From an uncultured Paracoccaceae bacterium (GTDB taxonomy: Bacteria; Pseudomonadota; Alphaproteobacteria; Rhodobacterales; Rhodobacteraceae), in NCBI GenBank assembly GCA_958439195.1, contig OY288148.1:1-64000 (forward strand): a DNA stretch of 64,000 bases. Direction: 5' to 3'. The stretch's first letter is position 1. Each line of letters starts with the position of its first letter. Below are positions 7,723-18,738 of the stretch, piece by piece. The notes under the pieces are model-generated. The model did not search any database and had not been told where the DNA came from. It saw only the letters and a list, made by a program, of their open reading frames with translations. The position numbers were made by a program, and so were the translations under genes.

Positions 7723-8424
7723 TTATTCCAGCCGGGCCGCCGCCAGAACCGCCGCCGGGCCAGGCTCCTGCACGATCACCACCACCGGTGCATCCCCTGG
7801 TGCCGCCGCCTCGATCTCCAGCGGCGCCAGACCCGGCCAATCGGCAACCTTGGTCCATTCCGTTACGATGTTGCGATAGGTCACCACCTTGCCCGCATTC
7901 TCGCCCCGCTCGATCTCCACCTCTGCGGCGGGCATATAGCGCACCAGTTGCACCACCGCCCCCGCCGTCAGGGGCGGCTCGGCCTGCGCGCGGATCACCA
8001 CCCGCTCACCCAGCCGTTCAATCGTGACCTCTACATTGCGCTCGGCCGACATGTGCTTGCCGATCAGGTTCACCACCGCGTCGGGCGTATTGCCCTCCAC
8101 CCGGTCCAGCCCGCCAATGATCATCTGCGGCGTATAGATCGTCCGGCTCTTTATCGCGCGGGCATACATCTTTTGCCGCTCGGTAAAGGCCGCTTGGGCG
8201 AAACTGTCTTCCCAACCGATGTAATCCCAATAATCCACATGCAGCGCCAAAGCGATCACCTCGTCATGTGTCGCCAGTTCCGCCAGAAACTCATCCGCAG
8301 GTGGGCAGGATGCACAGCCTTGGCTGGTATACAACTCCACCACCACCCCTTCGGTGGATTGCGCCATAACGGGCGCAGCAAGGCATGTGGCCAACCCAAA
8401 GGCGGCGCTGACGATTTGTCGCAT
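7723..8424 (-). CDS. Secreted DUF1223 thioredoxin-like protein
   Basis: A 233-residue protein with a signal peptide (residues 1-21, cleavage after VMAQ or nearby) and a thioredoxin-fold start that carries a C37-A-S-C40 motif inside YTSQGCASCPPADEF. This is the hallmark of DUF1223. The conserved VDYWDYIGWEDSFA and YTPQMIIGG segments follow. It probably acts in the periplasm, and the CxxC suggests thiol redox or metal binding; the biological role of the family is not established as far as I know. It is divergent from aconitase across a 333-base region. The start ATG at 8424 gives a normal signal peptide. Confidence 0.87.
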   Translation of the reverse strand: MRQIVSAAFGLATCLAAPVMAQSTEGVVVELYTSQGCASCPPADEFLAELATHDEVIALALHVDYWDYIGWEDSFAQAAFTERQKMYARAIKSRTIYTPQMIIGGLDRVEGNTPDAVVNLIGKHMSAERNVEVTIERLGERVVIRAQAEPPLTAGAVVQLVRYMPAAEVEIERGENAGKVVTYRNIVTEWTKVADWPGLAPLEIEAAAPGDAPVVVIVQEPGPAAVLAAARLE

Positions 8425-8757
8425 GTGGTCTTTCCCGATCTTCCGATCCGCTCTTTCGGCGTGTCCCTGCCGTAACTTGGTGTAACAAAAAGCCTGTCCG
8501 CGCCGCCAATCAAGGTTTTGCGATTGGCCCCTGCCGCTTTTTCACATCCCTGCGTGACCTGTAACACGCACCCCCTTTCATACGAATGCAACAGAAACTC
8601 TGCCAAATCCTTGTGCGCCGGGACTGGATTTTCGGCATACAATTGCATACAACACCACAGACGCCCTTGCCCCACAGGATTCTTTCGGGCATCCGGGATG
8701 TTGAACCTGCCCCTCGCGGGGCCGCCCGTCCACGCCAGCCACAGCCAGGAGGCACGC
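8425..8757. promoter_or_regulatory. Divergent control region of the DUF1223 gene and acnA
   Basis: No gene is seen in these 333 bases. A direct repeat GCATACAATT-GCATACAAC lies at 8635-8652, in an AT-rich patch about 105 bases before the acnA start. It reads TTGTATGCAATTGTATGC on the other strand, which resembles GntR-family operators. AGGAGG at 8747-8752 is the acnA ribosome binding site. Confidence 0.4.
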
Positions 8758-11523
<2,766 letters not shown>

Positions 11524-11550
11524 TCTCGGCACGCCTTTTGCAACCCAGAA

Positions 11551-11587
11551 CGCCCCGCGGCCGAATTGCCGCGGGGCGTCCGCTTTT
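11551..11587 (+). terminator. Intrinsic terminator of acnA
   Basis: A perfect 11-bp stem CGCCCCGCGGC/GCCGCGGGGCG with a six-base loop (CGAATT), followed after TCCGC by TTTT. It begins 28 bases after the acnA stop and is a textbook position and shape. Confidence 0.85.
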
Positions 11588-11957
11588 CTGCCCAACTGCC
11601 GCCGCAATCTGCCGTCATCCCTGGCCAACCAAGGCACCGCAGCGGCACCCCCGCGCGGCAACCTCTGCGTGTATGGAAACCCATTGTTTCCAACAAAGCA
11701 GGCTGATTCCCCATCTTTTCGGCATATACAGATCCCGTAGCGTATGAGTGTCCCCTCACGCCCGGAAAGCCAGACAGATGATCGCCTTCACTCCTCCCCC
11801 TGCTGCAAGGCAATCCATCCTGTCCAGGTCGAGCCTTCCCTTGGGCGAAGGGCTGTTTCTTTTCGCATTGGTCTTGATGGTAGTAACAGGTTAATTTCGG
11901 GCCGTTCGCCCGCACTGTTCGGAAAAATGATGCCCGCTTGACCCTTGGGCAGGCGTC
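11588..11957. other. Gene-free region between acnA and the ccm operon end
   Basis: About 370 bases in which I find no gene. The only structure is a weak stem at 11832-11854 (AGCCTTC/GAAGGGCT) followed by TGTTTCTTTT, which could end an unannotated small RNA reading rightward. AT-rich promoter-like sequence (GGCATATACAGATCC) lies upstream at about 11720. The evidence is too thin for an RNA call. Confidence 0.35.
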
Positions 11958-11959
11958 AC

Positions 11960-11990
11960 AAAAGGGGGGGCCGGCTCAGCCCCCCCTTTT
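11960..11990 (-). terminator. Bidirectional terminator at the end of the ccm operon
   Basis: AAAAGGGGGGG and CCCCCCCTTTT form an 11-bp stem around a nine-base loop. It sits 25 bases beyond the ccmG stop on the minus strand and would serve both strands, since A-runs and T-runs flank both sides. Confidence 0.8.
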
Positions 11991-12014
11991 CCAATTCCAA
12001 ACCACCCGGAAAAG

Positions 12015-12560
12015 TCAGCTTCCCGCGTCTTCCGCCAGCGCCGCCTCCAGCGCAGGCACGAACCGCGCCTCGTAATCCGTTCCCACCAGCGGCCCGATGA
12101 AACGGAACGCCACCGTCCCGTCGCCCCGCACGATGAACGTCTCCGGCGGTGCGGTCACGCCCCATTCCACCCGGTCCCGCCCGCGCGGATCAAACCCCAC
12201 GGCAAAGAACGGATTGCCGTCCTCCTCCAGGTATTTCAACGCCGCCGCCTCGTCATCCATCATGTTGATGCCCGCCACCCGGATGCCCCGCGCCGCCATC
12301 TCCAACAGCACCGGATGCTCGGCCCGGCAAGGCGGGCACCAGCTCGCCCAGAAATTCACCACCGTCACCTCGCCGGTCCGCAGATCGGCCGCCGTCAGCC
12401 CCGGTATCCCCGGCAGTGCCAGCGCAGGCACCGCAGGCGCCTCCCGGTCGATGAACACCGACGGCAGATCATCGGGATTGCTCCGCTGCATCCCCACATA
12501 GAACATCCCCGCCAGCCCCAGGAACAGCACCGGCGGCAGCACCATCAACCATTTAGCCAT
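12015..12560 (-). CDS. ccmG: Cytochrome c maturation thiol:disulfide protein CcmG/DsbE
   Basis: A 181-residue membrane-anchored periplasmic thioredoxin that keeps apocytochrome c heme-binding cysteines reduced for CcmF/CcmH. The N-terminal anchor is LMVLPPVLFLGLAGMFYVGM (residues 5-24). The active site is W74-C75-P-P-C78 within VNFWASWCPPCRAEHP, and the GVTAPPETF cis-proline loop is present. The chosen ATG overlaps the end of ccmD (TAA) by 8 bases, so the two are translationally coupled; a start 24 bases further upstream is less likely. It is the last gene of the yajC-ccmG run, followed by a strong terminator. Confidence 0.95.
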   Translation of the reverse strand: MAKWLMVLPPVLFLGLAGMFYVGMQRSNPDDLPSVFIDREAPAVPALALPGIPGLTAADLRTGEVTVVNFWASWCPPCRAEHPVLLEMAARGIRVAGINMMDDEAAALKYLEEDGNPFFAVGFDPRGRDRVEWGVTAPPETFIVRGDGTVAFRFIGPLVGTDYEARFVPALEAALAEDAGS

Positions 12561-12714
12561 CCGCCCGCTCCTGCCGTGCCTCAACCTCGCGCAACTGCGC
12601 CTTCACCTGCGCACCCCGCCACAGGCTTATCCCCACAATCGCGGCCAACAGAACCAGCGACGCGCCATAGGATGCCAGCACCGCAAGGGCGTATTTCCCC
12701 AGATCTGGCATCAT
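12553..12714 (-). CDS. ccmD: Heme exporter protein CcmD
   Basis: A 53-residue small membrane protein, MMPDLGKYALAVLASYGAS..., with a single transmembrane helix (about residues 9-32) followed by a basic/acidic cytoplasmic tail (QVKAQLREVEARQ). This is the expected form of CcmD, which helps release holo-CcmE from the CcmABC complex. Its start overlaps the ccmC stop as ATGA and its stop overlaps the ccmG start by 8 bases, so its place in the operon identifies it. It is easy to miss because it lies inside a longer non-coding open frame. Confidence 0.92.
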   Translation of the reverse strand: MMPDLGKYALAVLASYGASLVLLAAIVGISLWRGAQVKAQLREVEARQERADG

Positions 12715-13439
12715 GCCAGCCGCTCCCGCGCCAACAGCGCCTGCACCCGCCGCGCGCGAATTTCCGTCCGCGTCCGCATCAACACCAGCGCCACGAACAG
12801 CAGCACAAACCCCGCGATACAAACCAGCAACGGAAACCAGAACACATCCGCCACGTTCTCTTCCTTGTCCAAAGACAGCGACGCCCCCTGATGCAGCCCC
12901 TGATTCCAGAACAGCACCGCATAGCGCGACAACAGCGCAAACACCGATCCCACCAGACACAGCACCGCCGTCAAATCCGCCGCCGTATCGGGGTCTTCGA
13001 TCGCCTGCCACAGCGCGATATAGCCCAGATAGAACAGCGTCAGGATCAGAAAGGATGTCAGCCGCGGGTCCCAGGCCCACCACGTCCCCCACATCGGCTG
13101 CCCCCAGAACGCCCCGGTCAGCAGCGCGATCACGGTGAATGTCAGCCCAACAGGCGCCGCCGCCTTGGCCGCCAAGGCGCTTACATGATGCCGCCGCACC
13201 AGCCAGATCAGGCTGGTGATCAACATCATCACCCAGGCATTGATCGCCATCATCGCCGCAGGCACATGCAGATAGATGATCTTCACGGTCGATCCCTGCC
13301 GGAAATCATCCGGCGTGAAGAAAAACCCCCAGATCAACCCCGCCACCAGACAGGCCAGCGCCAGCCCGGTCACCCAAGGCAGCAGCCACGCAGAGGTCTG
13401 CATGAACTTCTTCGGATTGGCATATTCCCAGATCGACAT
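12711..13439 (-). CDS. ccmC: Heme exporter / CcmE heme-loading protein CcmC
   Basis: A 242-residue membrane protein with six hydrophobic helices. The periplasmic tryptophan-rich motif WGTWWAWDPR is at residues 117-126, with a histidine at about residue 58 (YLHVP) and another in the last periplasmic loop (QGLHQGASL). These bind heme for transfer to CcmE. The length is normal. It is the third ccm gene in the run, 53 bases after ccmB, and overlaps ccmD by 4 bases. Together with CcmA, CcmB and CcmD it forms the inner-membrane complex of system I cytochrome c maturation. Confidence 0.96.
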   Translation of the reverse strand: MSIWEYANPKKFMQTSAWLLPWVTGLALACLVAGLIWGFFFTPDDFRQGSTVKIIYLHVPAAMMAINAWVMMLITSLIWLVRRHHVSALAAKAAAPVGLTFTVIALLTGAFWGQPMWGTWWAWDPRLTSFLILTLFYLGYIALWQAIEDPDTAADLTAVLCLVGSVFALLSRYAVLFWNQGLHQGASLSLDKEENVADVFWFPLLVCIAGFVLLFVALVLMRTRTEIRARRVQALLARERLA

Positions 13440-13492
13440 GCAGGCTATCTACGTCCTCTCTGCCCCGGTCTCAATTCCCTATCACGCCCTGC

Positions 13493-14149
13493 TCAGCGCA
13501 AGTTGATGCGAATGGCCGCAGCCGCCGCAAATGGCAGCAACGCCGCCGCCCCCAGCGTGATCCCCGCCAGCAACAACAGCGGCACCGATGCCGCCTGCCC
13601 CGCCGCCCCGCGCGACACCACCTCCGCCCCGAAAATCAGCGTCGGCACATACAAAGGCAGCACCAGCAGGCTTAACAGCAGCCCGCCCCGCTTGACCCCA
13701 ACCACCAGCGCCGCCCCAAAGGCCCCGATCACCGACAGCGCGGGCGTCCCCAGCAAAAGCGACAGCACCAGCCACCCATACCCCCCCACCGGCAGGTTCA
13801 AGAGCACCCCCAGCACAGGTGCCGCCAGCGTCAGCGGCAGCCCCGTCACCACCCAATGCGCCAGCGCCTTCACCGCAACCACCCCCTCCAGCGGAATGGG
13901 CGACGTCGTCAGCAGGTCCAGCGACCCATCCTCGAAATCCAGCGCGAAAATGCGGTCCAGGCTCAACAGGCAGGCCAGCAGCGCGCCCACCCACAGAATA
14001 CCCGGCGCGATCCGGCCCAGCACATCGCCCTCCGGCCCCACACCCAAAGGCACCAGCACCGCCACCAGCAGGAAAAACGCCAGCCCCAGCCCGAATCCCC
14101 CCCCGGCCCGCACCGCAAGCCGCAGATCACGGATCAGCAGCGCCCACAT
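13493..14149 (-). CDS. ccmB: Heme exporter membrane subunit CcmB
   Basis: A 218-residue membrane protein with six predicted helices and the CcmB features FALDFEDGSLDLLTTSPIPLEGVVAVKALAHW (split: FEDGSLDLL, SPIPLEGVV, KALAHW) and PLTLAAPVLGVLLNLP. It is the permease partner of the CcmA ATPase. The start MWALLIRDLRLAVR matches the family. An 85-base gap separates it from ccmA and contains one copy of the dispersed 21-bp motif (14167-14187), unusual inside an operon whose other junctions are short or overlapping. Confidence 0.95.
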   Translation of the reverse strand: MWALLIRDLRLAVRAGGGFGLGLAFFLLVAVLVPLGVGPEGDVLGRIAPGILWVGALLACLLSLDRIFALDFEDGSLDLLTTSPIPLEGVVAVKALAHWVVTGLPLTLAAPVLGVLLNLPVGGYGWLVLSLLLGTPALSVIGAFGAALVVGVKRGGLLLSLLVLPLYVPTLIFGAEVVSRGAAGQAASVPLLLLAGITLGAAALLPFAAAAAIRINLR

Positions 14150-14166
14150 GCCCGCGCCCCCCCGGC

Positions 14167-14187
14167 TTCATCTTGGCAAAAATACCC
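14167..14187 (+). repeat. Dispersed 21-bp motif inside the ccm operon
   Basis: TTCATCTTGG followed by CAA and AAATACCC. It is the same motif as at 6491, 6571, 39105 (inverted) and 39185. Here it lies between ccmA and ccmB and would be transcribed as part of the ccm message in reverse orientation. Confidence 0.8.
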
Positions 14188-14234
14188 AAATGCCCCGCCC
14201 GCCGCGGGCACAACGGCAAAGGTCCGGCACGCCC

Positions 14235-14864
14235 TCATCCAAAGGCCTCGTCGAACGCGCCCATCCGCCCGCCCGCCACCGGCGCGCGCGCCTTGAACGG
14301 CGTCAGGTCCAACACCTCCGCCTCCGCCAGCCCCAGGTCGATATGCGTGGCCATCAGCGCCGATCCCCCCGCCGCCAGATGCGCCCGCACCACGCCCGCA
14401 AACAGCGCCACCGATGCCGCGTCCAGCGAAACCGTCGGCTCATCCAGCACCCAGATCGGCCGCCCCGTCACCAGAACCCGCGCCAACCCCAACCGCCGCT
14501 TCTGCCCCGCCGACAAATGCGCCGCCCGCCGGTCACGCAACTCTTGCAGGTTCATCGCCGTCATCGCCGCCTCTGCGGTCGCCGTGCCATTCACCGCCGC
14601 CCAAAAGGCCAGGTTCTCGGCCACCGTCAGCACCGCCTTCAACCCGTCCGCATGGGCAGCATAGGCCAGGCTCTCCGCCGGCATCGACATCTCCCCCGCC
14701 AACGGCGGCTGCAACCCGGCCAGCGTGCGCAGCAGCGTCGTCTTGCCAATCCCGTTCGGCCCCCGCAGCACCAGCGCGCGGCCCGCCATCAGGCGAAAGC
14801 GCACACCTTCCAGCACCGCAATGCCGCCGCGGGCCACCGCCAGACCGGACACGCTCAGGTCCAA
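14235..14864 (-). CDS. ccmA: Heme exporter ATP-binding subunit CcmA
   Basis: A 209-residue ABC ATPase. Walker A is GPNGIGKT (residues 35-42), the signature is LSAGQKRRLGLARVL, and Walker B is PIWVLDEPTVSLD. It powers release of heme-loaded CcmE with CcmB, CcmC and CcmD. The likely start is TTG at 14864, eight bases after AAGGA; that Shine-Dalgarno lies within the palindrome at 14869-14888, so translation may be structure-controlled. An alternative start is the GTG four codons on. It follows the Mth938-like gene by 58 bases. Confidence 0.93.
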   Translation of the reverse strand: MDLSVSGLAVARGGIAVLEGVRFRLMAGRALVLRGPNGIGKTTLLRTLAGLQPPLAGEMSMPAESLAYAAHADGLKAVLTVAENLAFWAAVNGTATAEAAMTAMNLQELRDRRAAHLSAGQKRRLGLARVLVTGRPIWVLDEPTVSLDAASVALFAGVVRAHLAAGGSALMATHIDLGLAEAEVLDLTPFKARAPVAGGRMGAFDEAFG

Positions 14865-14868
14865 CTCA

Positions 14869-14912
14869 AAATTCCTTCCAAGGAATTTTCAAAAATTTTC
14901 GAAAATTTTTGA
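14869..14912. promoter_or_regulatory. Twin AT-rich palindromes in front of ccmA
   Basis: Two adjacent inverted repeats: AAATTCCTT-CC-AAGGAATTT (14869-14888), and at 14889-14912 a perfect 24-bp palindrome whose halves are TCAAAAATTTTC and GAAAATTTTTGA. Both are extremely AT-rich for this genome. The first contains the ccmA ribosome binding site on the minus strand. They could be a regulator site, an internal promoter, a terminator for the upstream sec genes, or an RNA switch. Confidence 0.65.
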
Positions 14913-14922
14913 CGCGCGCCCG

Positions 14923-15297
14923 TCACGGCCCACCCACCACCGGTGACACCGGAAGCAGCGCCGCCGCGATCCGGCGGCCTTCGCTCAACAGCACATTATA
15001 GGTCCGGCAGGCCGCAGGCGATGACATCGCCTCCACCCCGATCCCCGCCGCATCAAGCGCCATCACGAAATCCTTCGGCGCATGGGCAATATCCGCGCCC
15101 ATGCCCAGAAACAGCACATCAATCCGCCCAGCCAGCGAAAGGGGCGTCTCCGTATCCGCCAACCCGCCCCACAGCCCGGCATCCCACGGCGTAATCAGGC
15201 ACGCCCCGCGCAGCACATGCCCGCCCACCCGAAAGAACCCCGGCCCATAGCCCGCGATGGGCTGCGCCGTGCCATAGCTGATCTCGGTCAGGCGCAT
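14923..15297 (-). CDS. Mth938-like domain protein (NDUFAF3 family)
   Basis: A 124-residue single-domain protein of the Mth938/DUF498 fold. The family features are GYGPGFFRVGGHVLRGACLI near residues 16-35 (split: GYGPGFFRV, HVLRGACLI), the central DVLFLGMGAD, and the C-terminal ACRTYNVLLSEGRRIAAAL. Eukaryotic relatives assist respiratory complex I assembly; in alphaproteobacteria the role is uncertain. Its place between secF and ccmA is typical of Rhodobacterales. It is 19 bases downstream of secF and probably cotranscribed. The start ATG at 15297 fits the family N-terminus (MRLTEI). Confidence 0.88.
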   Translation of the reverse strand: MRLTEISYGTAQPIAGYGPGFFRVGGHVLRGACLITPWDAGLWGGLADTETPLSLAGRIDVLFLGMGADIAHAPKDFVMALDAAGIGVEAMSSPAACRTYNVLLSEGRRIAAALLPVSPVVGGP

Positions 15298-15316
15298 CCG
15301 CCCCCCTCACGCCCGT

Positions 15317-16294
15317 TCAGGCATCCACATTGGCGAAATCATCCGGCGTGCCCCGGTTCTTCGGCTTCTCGCTGCGGTCCAGCCCGATGAACAGCACAAT
15401 GTTCTTCGCCACATAGACCGAAGAATAGGTGCCGAACAGAACGCCGATGAAAATCGCCAGCGAGAAACCCCGCAACACGTCGCCACCGAACACCAGCATC
15501 GCGCCCACCGCCAGCAGCGTTGTCACTGCTGTCATCAAAGTCCGCGCCAATGTCTCATTCACCGACAGGTTCATCACATCGCGCAGTGGCATCTGCTTGT
15601 ATTTCTGAAGATTTTCCCGCAGCCGGTCGAACACCACGACCGTATCGTTGATCGAATAGCCAAGAATCGTCAGCAGCGCCGCCACGATGGTCAGATCGAA
15701 CTTGATCTGGAACAACGCAAAGATCCCGATGGTGATCAGCACATCATGCAGCAGGGCCAAAACCGCCCCCACGCCGAACTGCCATTCAAAACGCAGCCAC
15801 ATATAGGCCATAATCGCGCCGCTGGTTACGATCAACGACAGCACCGATGTCCAGATCAGCTCCCCCGAAACCTTCGGCCCCACAGTTTCCACGCTGGGGA
15901 AGGTCATCTCCGGGTCAATCGCCGCACGCAGCACCTCTTCGACCTGACCGAGCTGCTCCGGCGTGACCGCCTGGCTTTCATCTTCAGCGGCAATACGGAT
16001 CATCGTCACGTTCTGGTCATCGGCAAAATTCGTGTCGAACACCTCGGTGATCGATACGTCGCCCAAAGGCAGACCTTGCAAAGCGTCCCTATACGCCCCG
16101 ACATCCACCTCAAGGGCCGATTCCGTTCGGATCGTTGTGCCGCCCTTGAAATCAATCCCGTAGTTCAACCCCATCACCGCCCAGGCAATGACGGCCAGCA
16201 CCGACAGCATCAATGACCCGCCAAACGTCACCCATTGCCAGCGAAAGAAATCGAAATTCGTCTTGTCCGGTGCAAGCTTGAAACGCCATGCCAT
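15317..16294 (-). CDS. secF: Protein translocase subunit SecF
   Basis: A 325-residue inner-membrane protein that with SecD uses proton motive force to pull secreted proteins through SecYEG. It has six helices: one at the N-terminus, a periplasmic P1 domain (about residues 50-130) beginning GIDFKGGT, and five at the C-terminus with the conserved YSINDTVVVFDRLREN. I chose the ATG at 16294 (MAWRFKLAP) after AGGGGG; an upstream ATG would add eight unconserved residues and reach into secD. It is tightly linked to secD (13-base gap). Confidence 0.96.
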   Translation of the reverse strand: MAWRFKLAPDKTNFDFFRWQWVTFGGSLMLSVLAVIAWAVMGLNYGIDFKGGTTIRTESALEVDVGAYRDALQGLPLGDVSITEVFDTNFADDQNVTMIRIAAEDESQAVTPEQLGQVEEVLRAAIDPEMTFPSVETVGPKVSGELIWTSVLSLIVTSGAIMAYMWLRFEWQFGVGAVLALLHDVLITIGIFALFQIKFDLTIVAALLTILGYSINDTVVVFDRLRENLQKYKQMPLRDVMNLSVNETLARTLMTAVTTLLAVGAMLVFGGDVLRGFSLAIFIGVLFGTYSSVYVAKNIVLFIGLDRSEKPKNRGTPDDFANVDA

Positions 16295-16307
16295 GATCTG
16301 GTCCCCC

Positions 16308-17978
16308 TTATATGACAAGCGTCTTCGGTTTGCGCCGGTTGTACCAGAAGGTCACGATCAGACGTGTCACGTTCATGGCTGTGAACACCGAAGTAATGAT
16401 CCCGATCGCCAGCGTCACCGCAAAACCGCGCACCGGACCAGCCCCAAGAAAGAACAGAACGCCCGCCGTGATCAAAGTGGTCACATTGGCATCGACAATC
16501 GCCGAAAGCGCCCGCTCGAAACCCAGTTCAATCGCCCGCGCCGCGTTCCTGGCACCCGCACGCAATTCGTCACGGATCCGCTCATAGATCAGCACGTTGG
16601 CATCCACCGCCATCCCGATGGTCAGAACAAGCCCGGCGATCCCCGGCAGCGTCAGCGTCGCCCCGATCATCGACATGACCCCAAAGATCAACGTCATGTT
16701 GATGGCCAAAGCCACTACCGCAAACACACCGAACAGCCCATAGGACGCGATCATCAATAGGCTGACAGACCCCGCCGCCACCAGCGTGGCCACCCGGCCC
16801 GCGTCGATGCTGTCCTGCCCCAGTTCCGGGCCGATGGTCCGCTCTTCCAGAAATGTCATGCTCGCAGGCAGCGCCCCCGCCGACAGCAGCACCGCCAAAC
16901 GGTTTGCTTCCTCGACCGAGAAGTTGCCCGTGATGATCCCCGACCCGCCCGGAATATGGCTCTGGATCACCGGGGCGGAAATCACCTCGCCATCCAGAAC
17001 GATGGCAAAGGGCGCGCCGATATTCTGTGCCGTGTAATCCCCAAAGGCCCGCGCGCCGCGCGCATCGAACTGGAACGAAACCGCAGGCCGTCCGTTTTGA
17101 TCGAAATCGCCCTTGGCATTGGTCAGATCCTCGCCCGACACAACCGGCACTTCCTCGACCGTATACCAGACGCCCTCCTCATCCATCGACGGCAGGCTGA
17201 TATTGCCCGCCCCCGGTGTCTGATCCTCGGCAGCCCCGCGCCGCACCACCGGGTTGAAACTCAGCTTCGCCGTCGTCCCGATCAGCGCCTTCAATTCCGT
17301 GGCCGACCCAATGCCCGGCACCTGAATCAGGATGCGATCTGCCCCCTGGCGCTGGATCGTGGGTTCCCGCGTGCCCGCCGTATCCACCCGCGTGCGGATG
17401 ATTTCCAACGATTGCTGGATGGTGCGCTGGTCCACCGCATCGCGCTCGGCCTCTGACAGTTGCACGATCAGGACATTGCCCTCGGCCGTGACGTCAATAT
17501 CGCTCTGGCCAACCCCGGTCAGCGTGATGACATTGCTGGCCAGCGTCCGCACGGCCTCAACCGCCGCGGCCATCCCGGCCTCATTCTCGATCTCGACCCG
17601 CAATTCATAGGGCACCTGCACCGCCTGCCGCCGCACGCTGCCGACCTGATCGCGGGCATCCCGCAGCACATCGCGCACCTGCGGCCACAACCCGTCCATC
17701 CGCGCCTTGTAAACATCGGCCACCTGCACCTCGGCCAACAGATGCGCCCCGCCCCGCAGGTCAAGACCAAGGTTCACAATACCCGACGGCATCCAGCCCG
17801 GCCACTGATCCAGCGCCGCCTGCTGCTCCACCGTGGCGAAACCCGCCGCCTCAACTGCCTTCGCAGCGTCGTTATGCCCTTCAACCCGGCTGTAAAACAG
17901 GTTCGGGGCGGCCAGCACCATACCCAGCGCGACCGTCGCCCAAATCAGGATGCGCTTCCAAAGCGGCGTCTGCAACAT
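16308..17978 (-). CDS. secD: Protein translocase subunit SecD
   Basis: A 556-residue partner of SecF. It has an N-terminal helix (about residues 8-25), a large periplasmic region with LGLDLRGGAHLL near residue 70 and GRPAVSFQFDARGARAFGDYT near residue 300 (split: GRPAVSFQFD, GARAFGDYT), and five C-terminal helices including GMAVDANVLIYERIRDELR. The D-x-N-x-L-x-x-E-R motif that relays protons is intact. It sits between yajC and secF in the standard order, with a 14-base gap to yajC. Length is in the usual range for alphaproteobacteria. Confidence 0.97.
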   Translation of the reverse strand: MLQTPLWKRILIWATVALGMVLAAPNLFYSRVEGHNDAAKAVEAAGFATVEQQAALDQWPGWMPSGIVNLGLDLRGGAHLLAEVQVADVYKARMDGLWPQVRDVLRDARDQVGSVRRQAVQVPYELRVEIENEAGMAAAVEAVRTLASNVITLTGVGQSDIDVTAEGNVLIVQLSEAERDAVDQRTIQQSLEIIRTRVDTAGTREPTIQRQGADRILIQVPGIGSATELKALIGTTAKLSFNPVVRRGAAEDQTPGAGNISLPSMDEEGVWYTVEEVPVVSGEDLTNAKGDFDQNGRPAVSFQFDARGARAFGDYTAQNIGAPFAIVLDGEVISAPVIQSHIPGGSGIITGNFSVEEANRLAVLLSAGALPASMTFLEERTIGPELGQDSIDAGRVATLVAAGSVSLLMIASYGLFGVFAVVALAINMTLIFGVMSMIGATLTLPGIAGLVLTIGMAVDANVLIYERIRDELRAGARNAARAIELGFERALSAIVDANVTTLITAGVLFFLGAGPVRGFAVTLAIGIITSVFTAMNVTRLIVTFWYNRRKPKTLVI

Positions 17979-17992
17979 GGTTCAGATCCGGC

Positions 17993-18319
17993 TCAGGCCG
18001 CAGCCGGTTCGGTCTTGTTCATGACCTGCGCGATGGTGCCCTTGATGCATTTCACCTTCACGCCCTCGGCGATTTCCACCTCGACCATGCCATCTTCCTG
18101 CACCTTCGTCACCTTGCCGACGATGCCGCCCTGCGTGACCACCTGATCGCCACGCCGCAGCGCCTCGATCATCGCCTTATGCTCCTTCAGCTTCTTTTGC
18201 TGCGGACGGATCAGCAGGAAATACATGATCGCAAAGATCAGGATCAGCGGAATGAACGAAGCAAAGGCAGAACCGGCACCGGCTCCGGCGGCCTGTGCAT
18301 AGGCGGGGGTAGCGAACAT
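17993..18319 (-). CDS. yajC: Preprotein translocase accessory subunit YajC
   Basis: A 108-residue single-span membrane protein. A helix of about residues 20-37 (FIPLILIFAIMYFLLIRPQ) is followed by the diagnostic RPQQKKLKEHKAMIEALRRGDQVVT (split: RPQQKKLKEHK, LRRGDQVVT). YajC associates with SecDF. I use ATG 18319 because GAGGA lies just upstream; a GTG 12 bases earlier is the alternative. It is the promoter-proximal gene of the run toward ccmG and is divergent from serS. Confidence 0.95.
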   Translation of the reverse strand: MFATPAYAQAAGAGAGSAFASFIPLILIFAIMYFLLIRPQQKKLKEHKAMIEALRRGDQVVTQGGIVGKVTKVQEDGMVEVEIAEGVKVKCIKGTIAQVMNKTEPAAA

Positions 18320-18738
18320 GATCGTCCTCACTGTCTCTGGCTGGCCGGTAACCCCGGCGAATTGGCGCGCACCCTAAAGCCGGGGGCATGGGAAGGCAAG
18401 CGACGCCCTCCGCGCCCGATATATGAATGTCAAAGGGCAATTCCAGCCCGCCCCGGCGGTAAATTCTTCGGCAGGCACCCGTCAGGCCGCCCCCGCCCGC
18501 TCAAACACCGCCCTTTCACCACCCGCACCGCGTTTCGCCCCACCTCCACAATTTCGCACCTTGCGCCGCCCAATTGCCCACTTCCCTGCCGGAATTTGTA
18601 TGCACGCCCGTCTGCACTGCACGTCTGCACCGGCTGCTGCCCCCCCTTTTCCCGCAAATTCAACCGCTTGACGCCCCCCTTCCCCTTCCCGCCCCCGTCT
18701 GGCATACCATCCCCGTTCCGGTCAAAAGGGTCAGCCCC
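18320..18738. promoter_or_regulatory. Divergent control region yajC/serS with phased TGCAC repeats
   Basis: A 419-base gene-free stretch. TGCAC occurs at 18601, 18613, 18618 and 18626, with 12 and 13 base spacing between the main copies, in the local pattern GTATGCAC, TCTGCAC, TCTGCAC. The same phased pattern recurs at 39396-39426 and 60947-60988. The serS start is preceded by AAAAGGG. No hairpin with a T-run is evident. Confidence 0.5.

Noticed and set aside
11744..11941. A 65-codon ORF downstream of acnA
   Set aside because: Codon use is not like the neighbours, no Shine-Dalgarno sequence precedes it and the product has no recognisable feature.
12315..14912. An 865-codon open frame antisense to ccmG-ccmA
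   Set aside because: It crosses five well-recognised ccm genes and translates as low-complexity Arg/Pro/Gln sequence.
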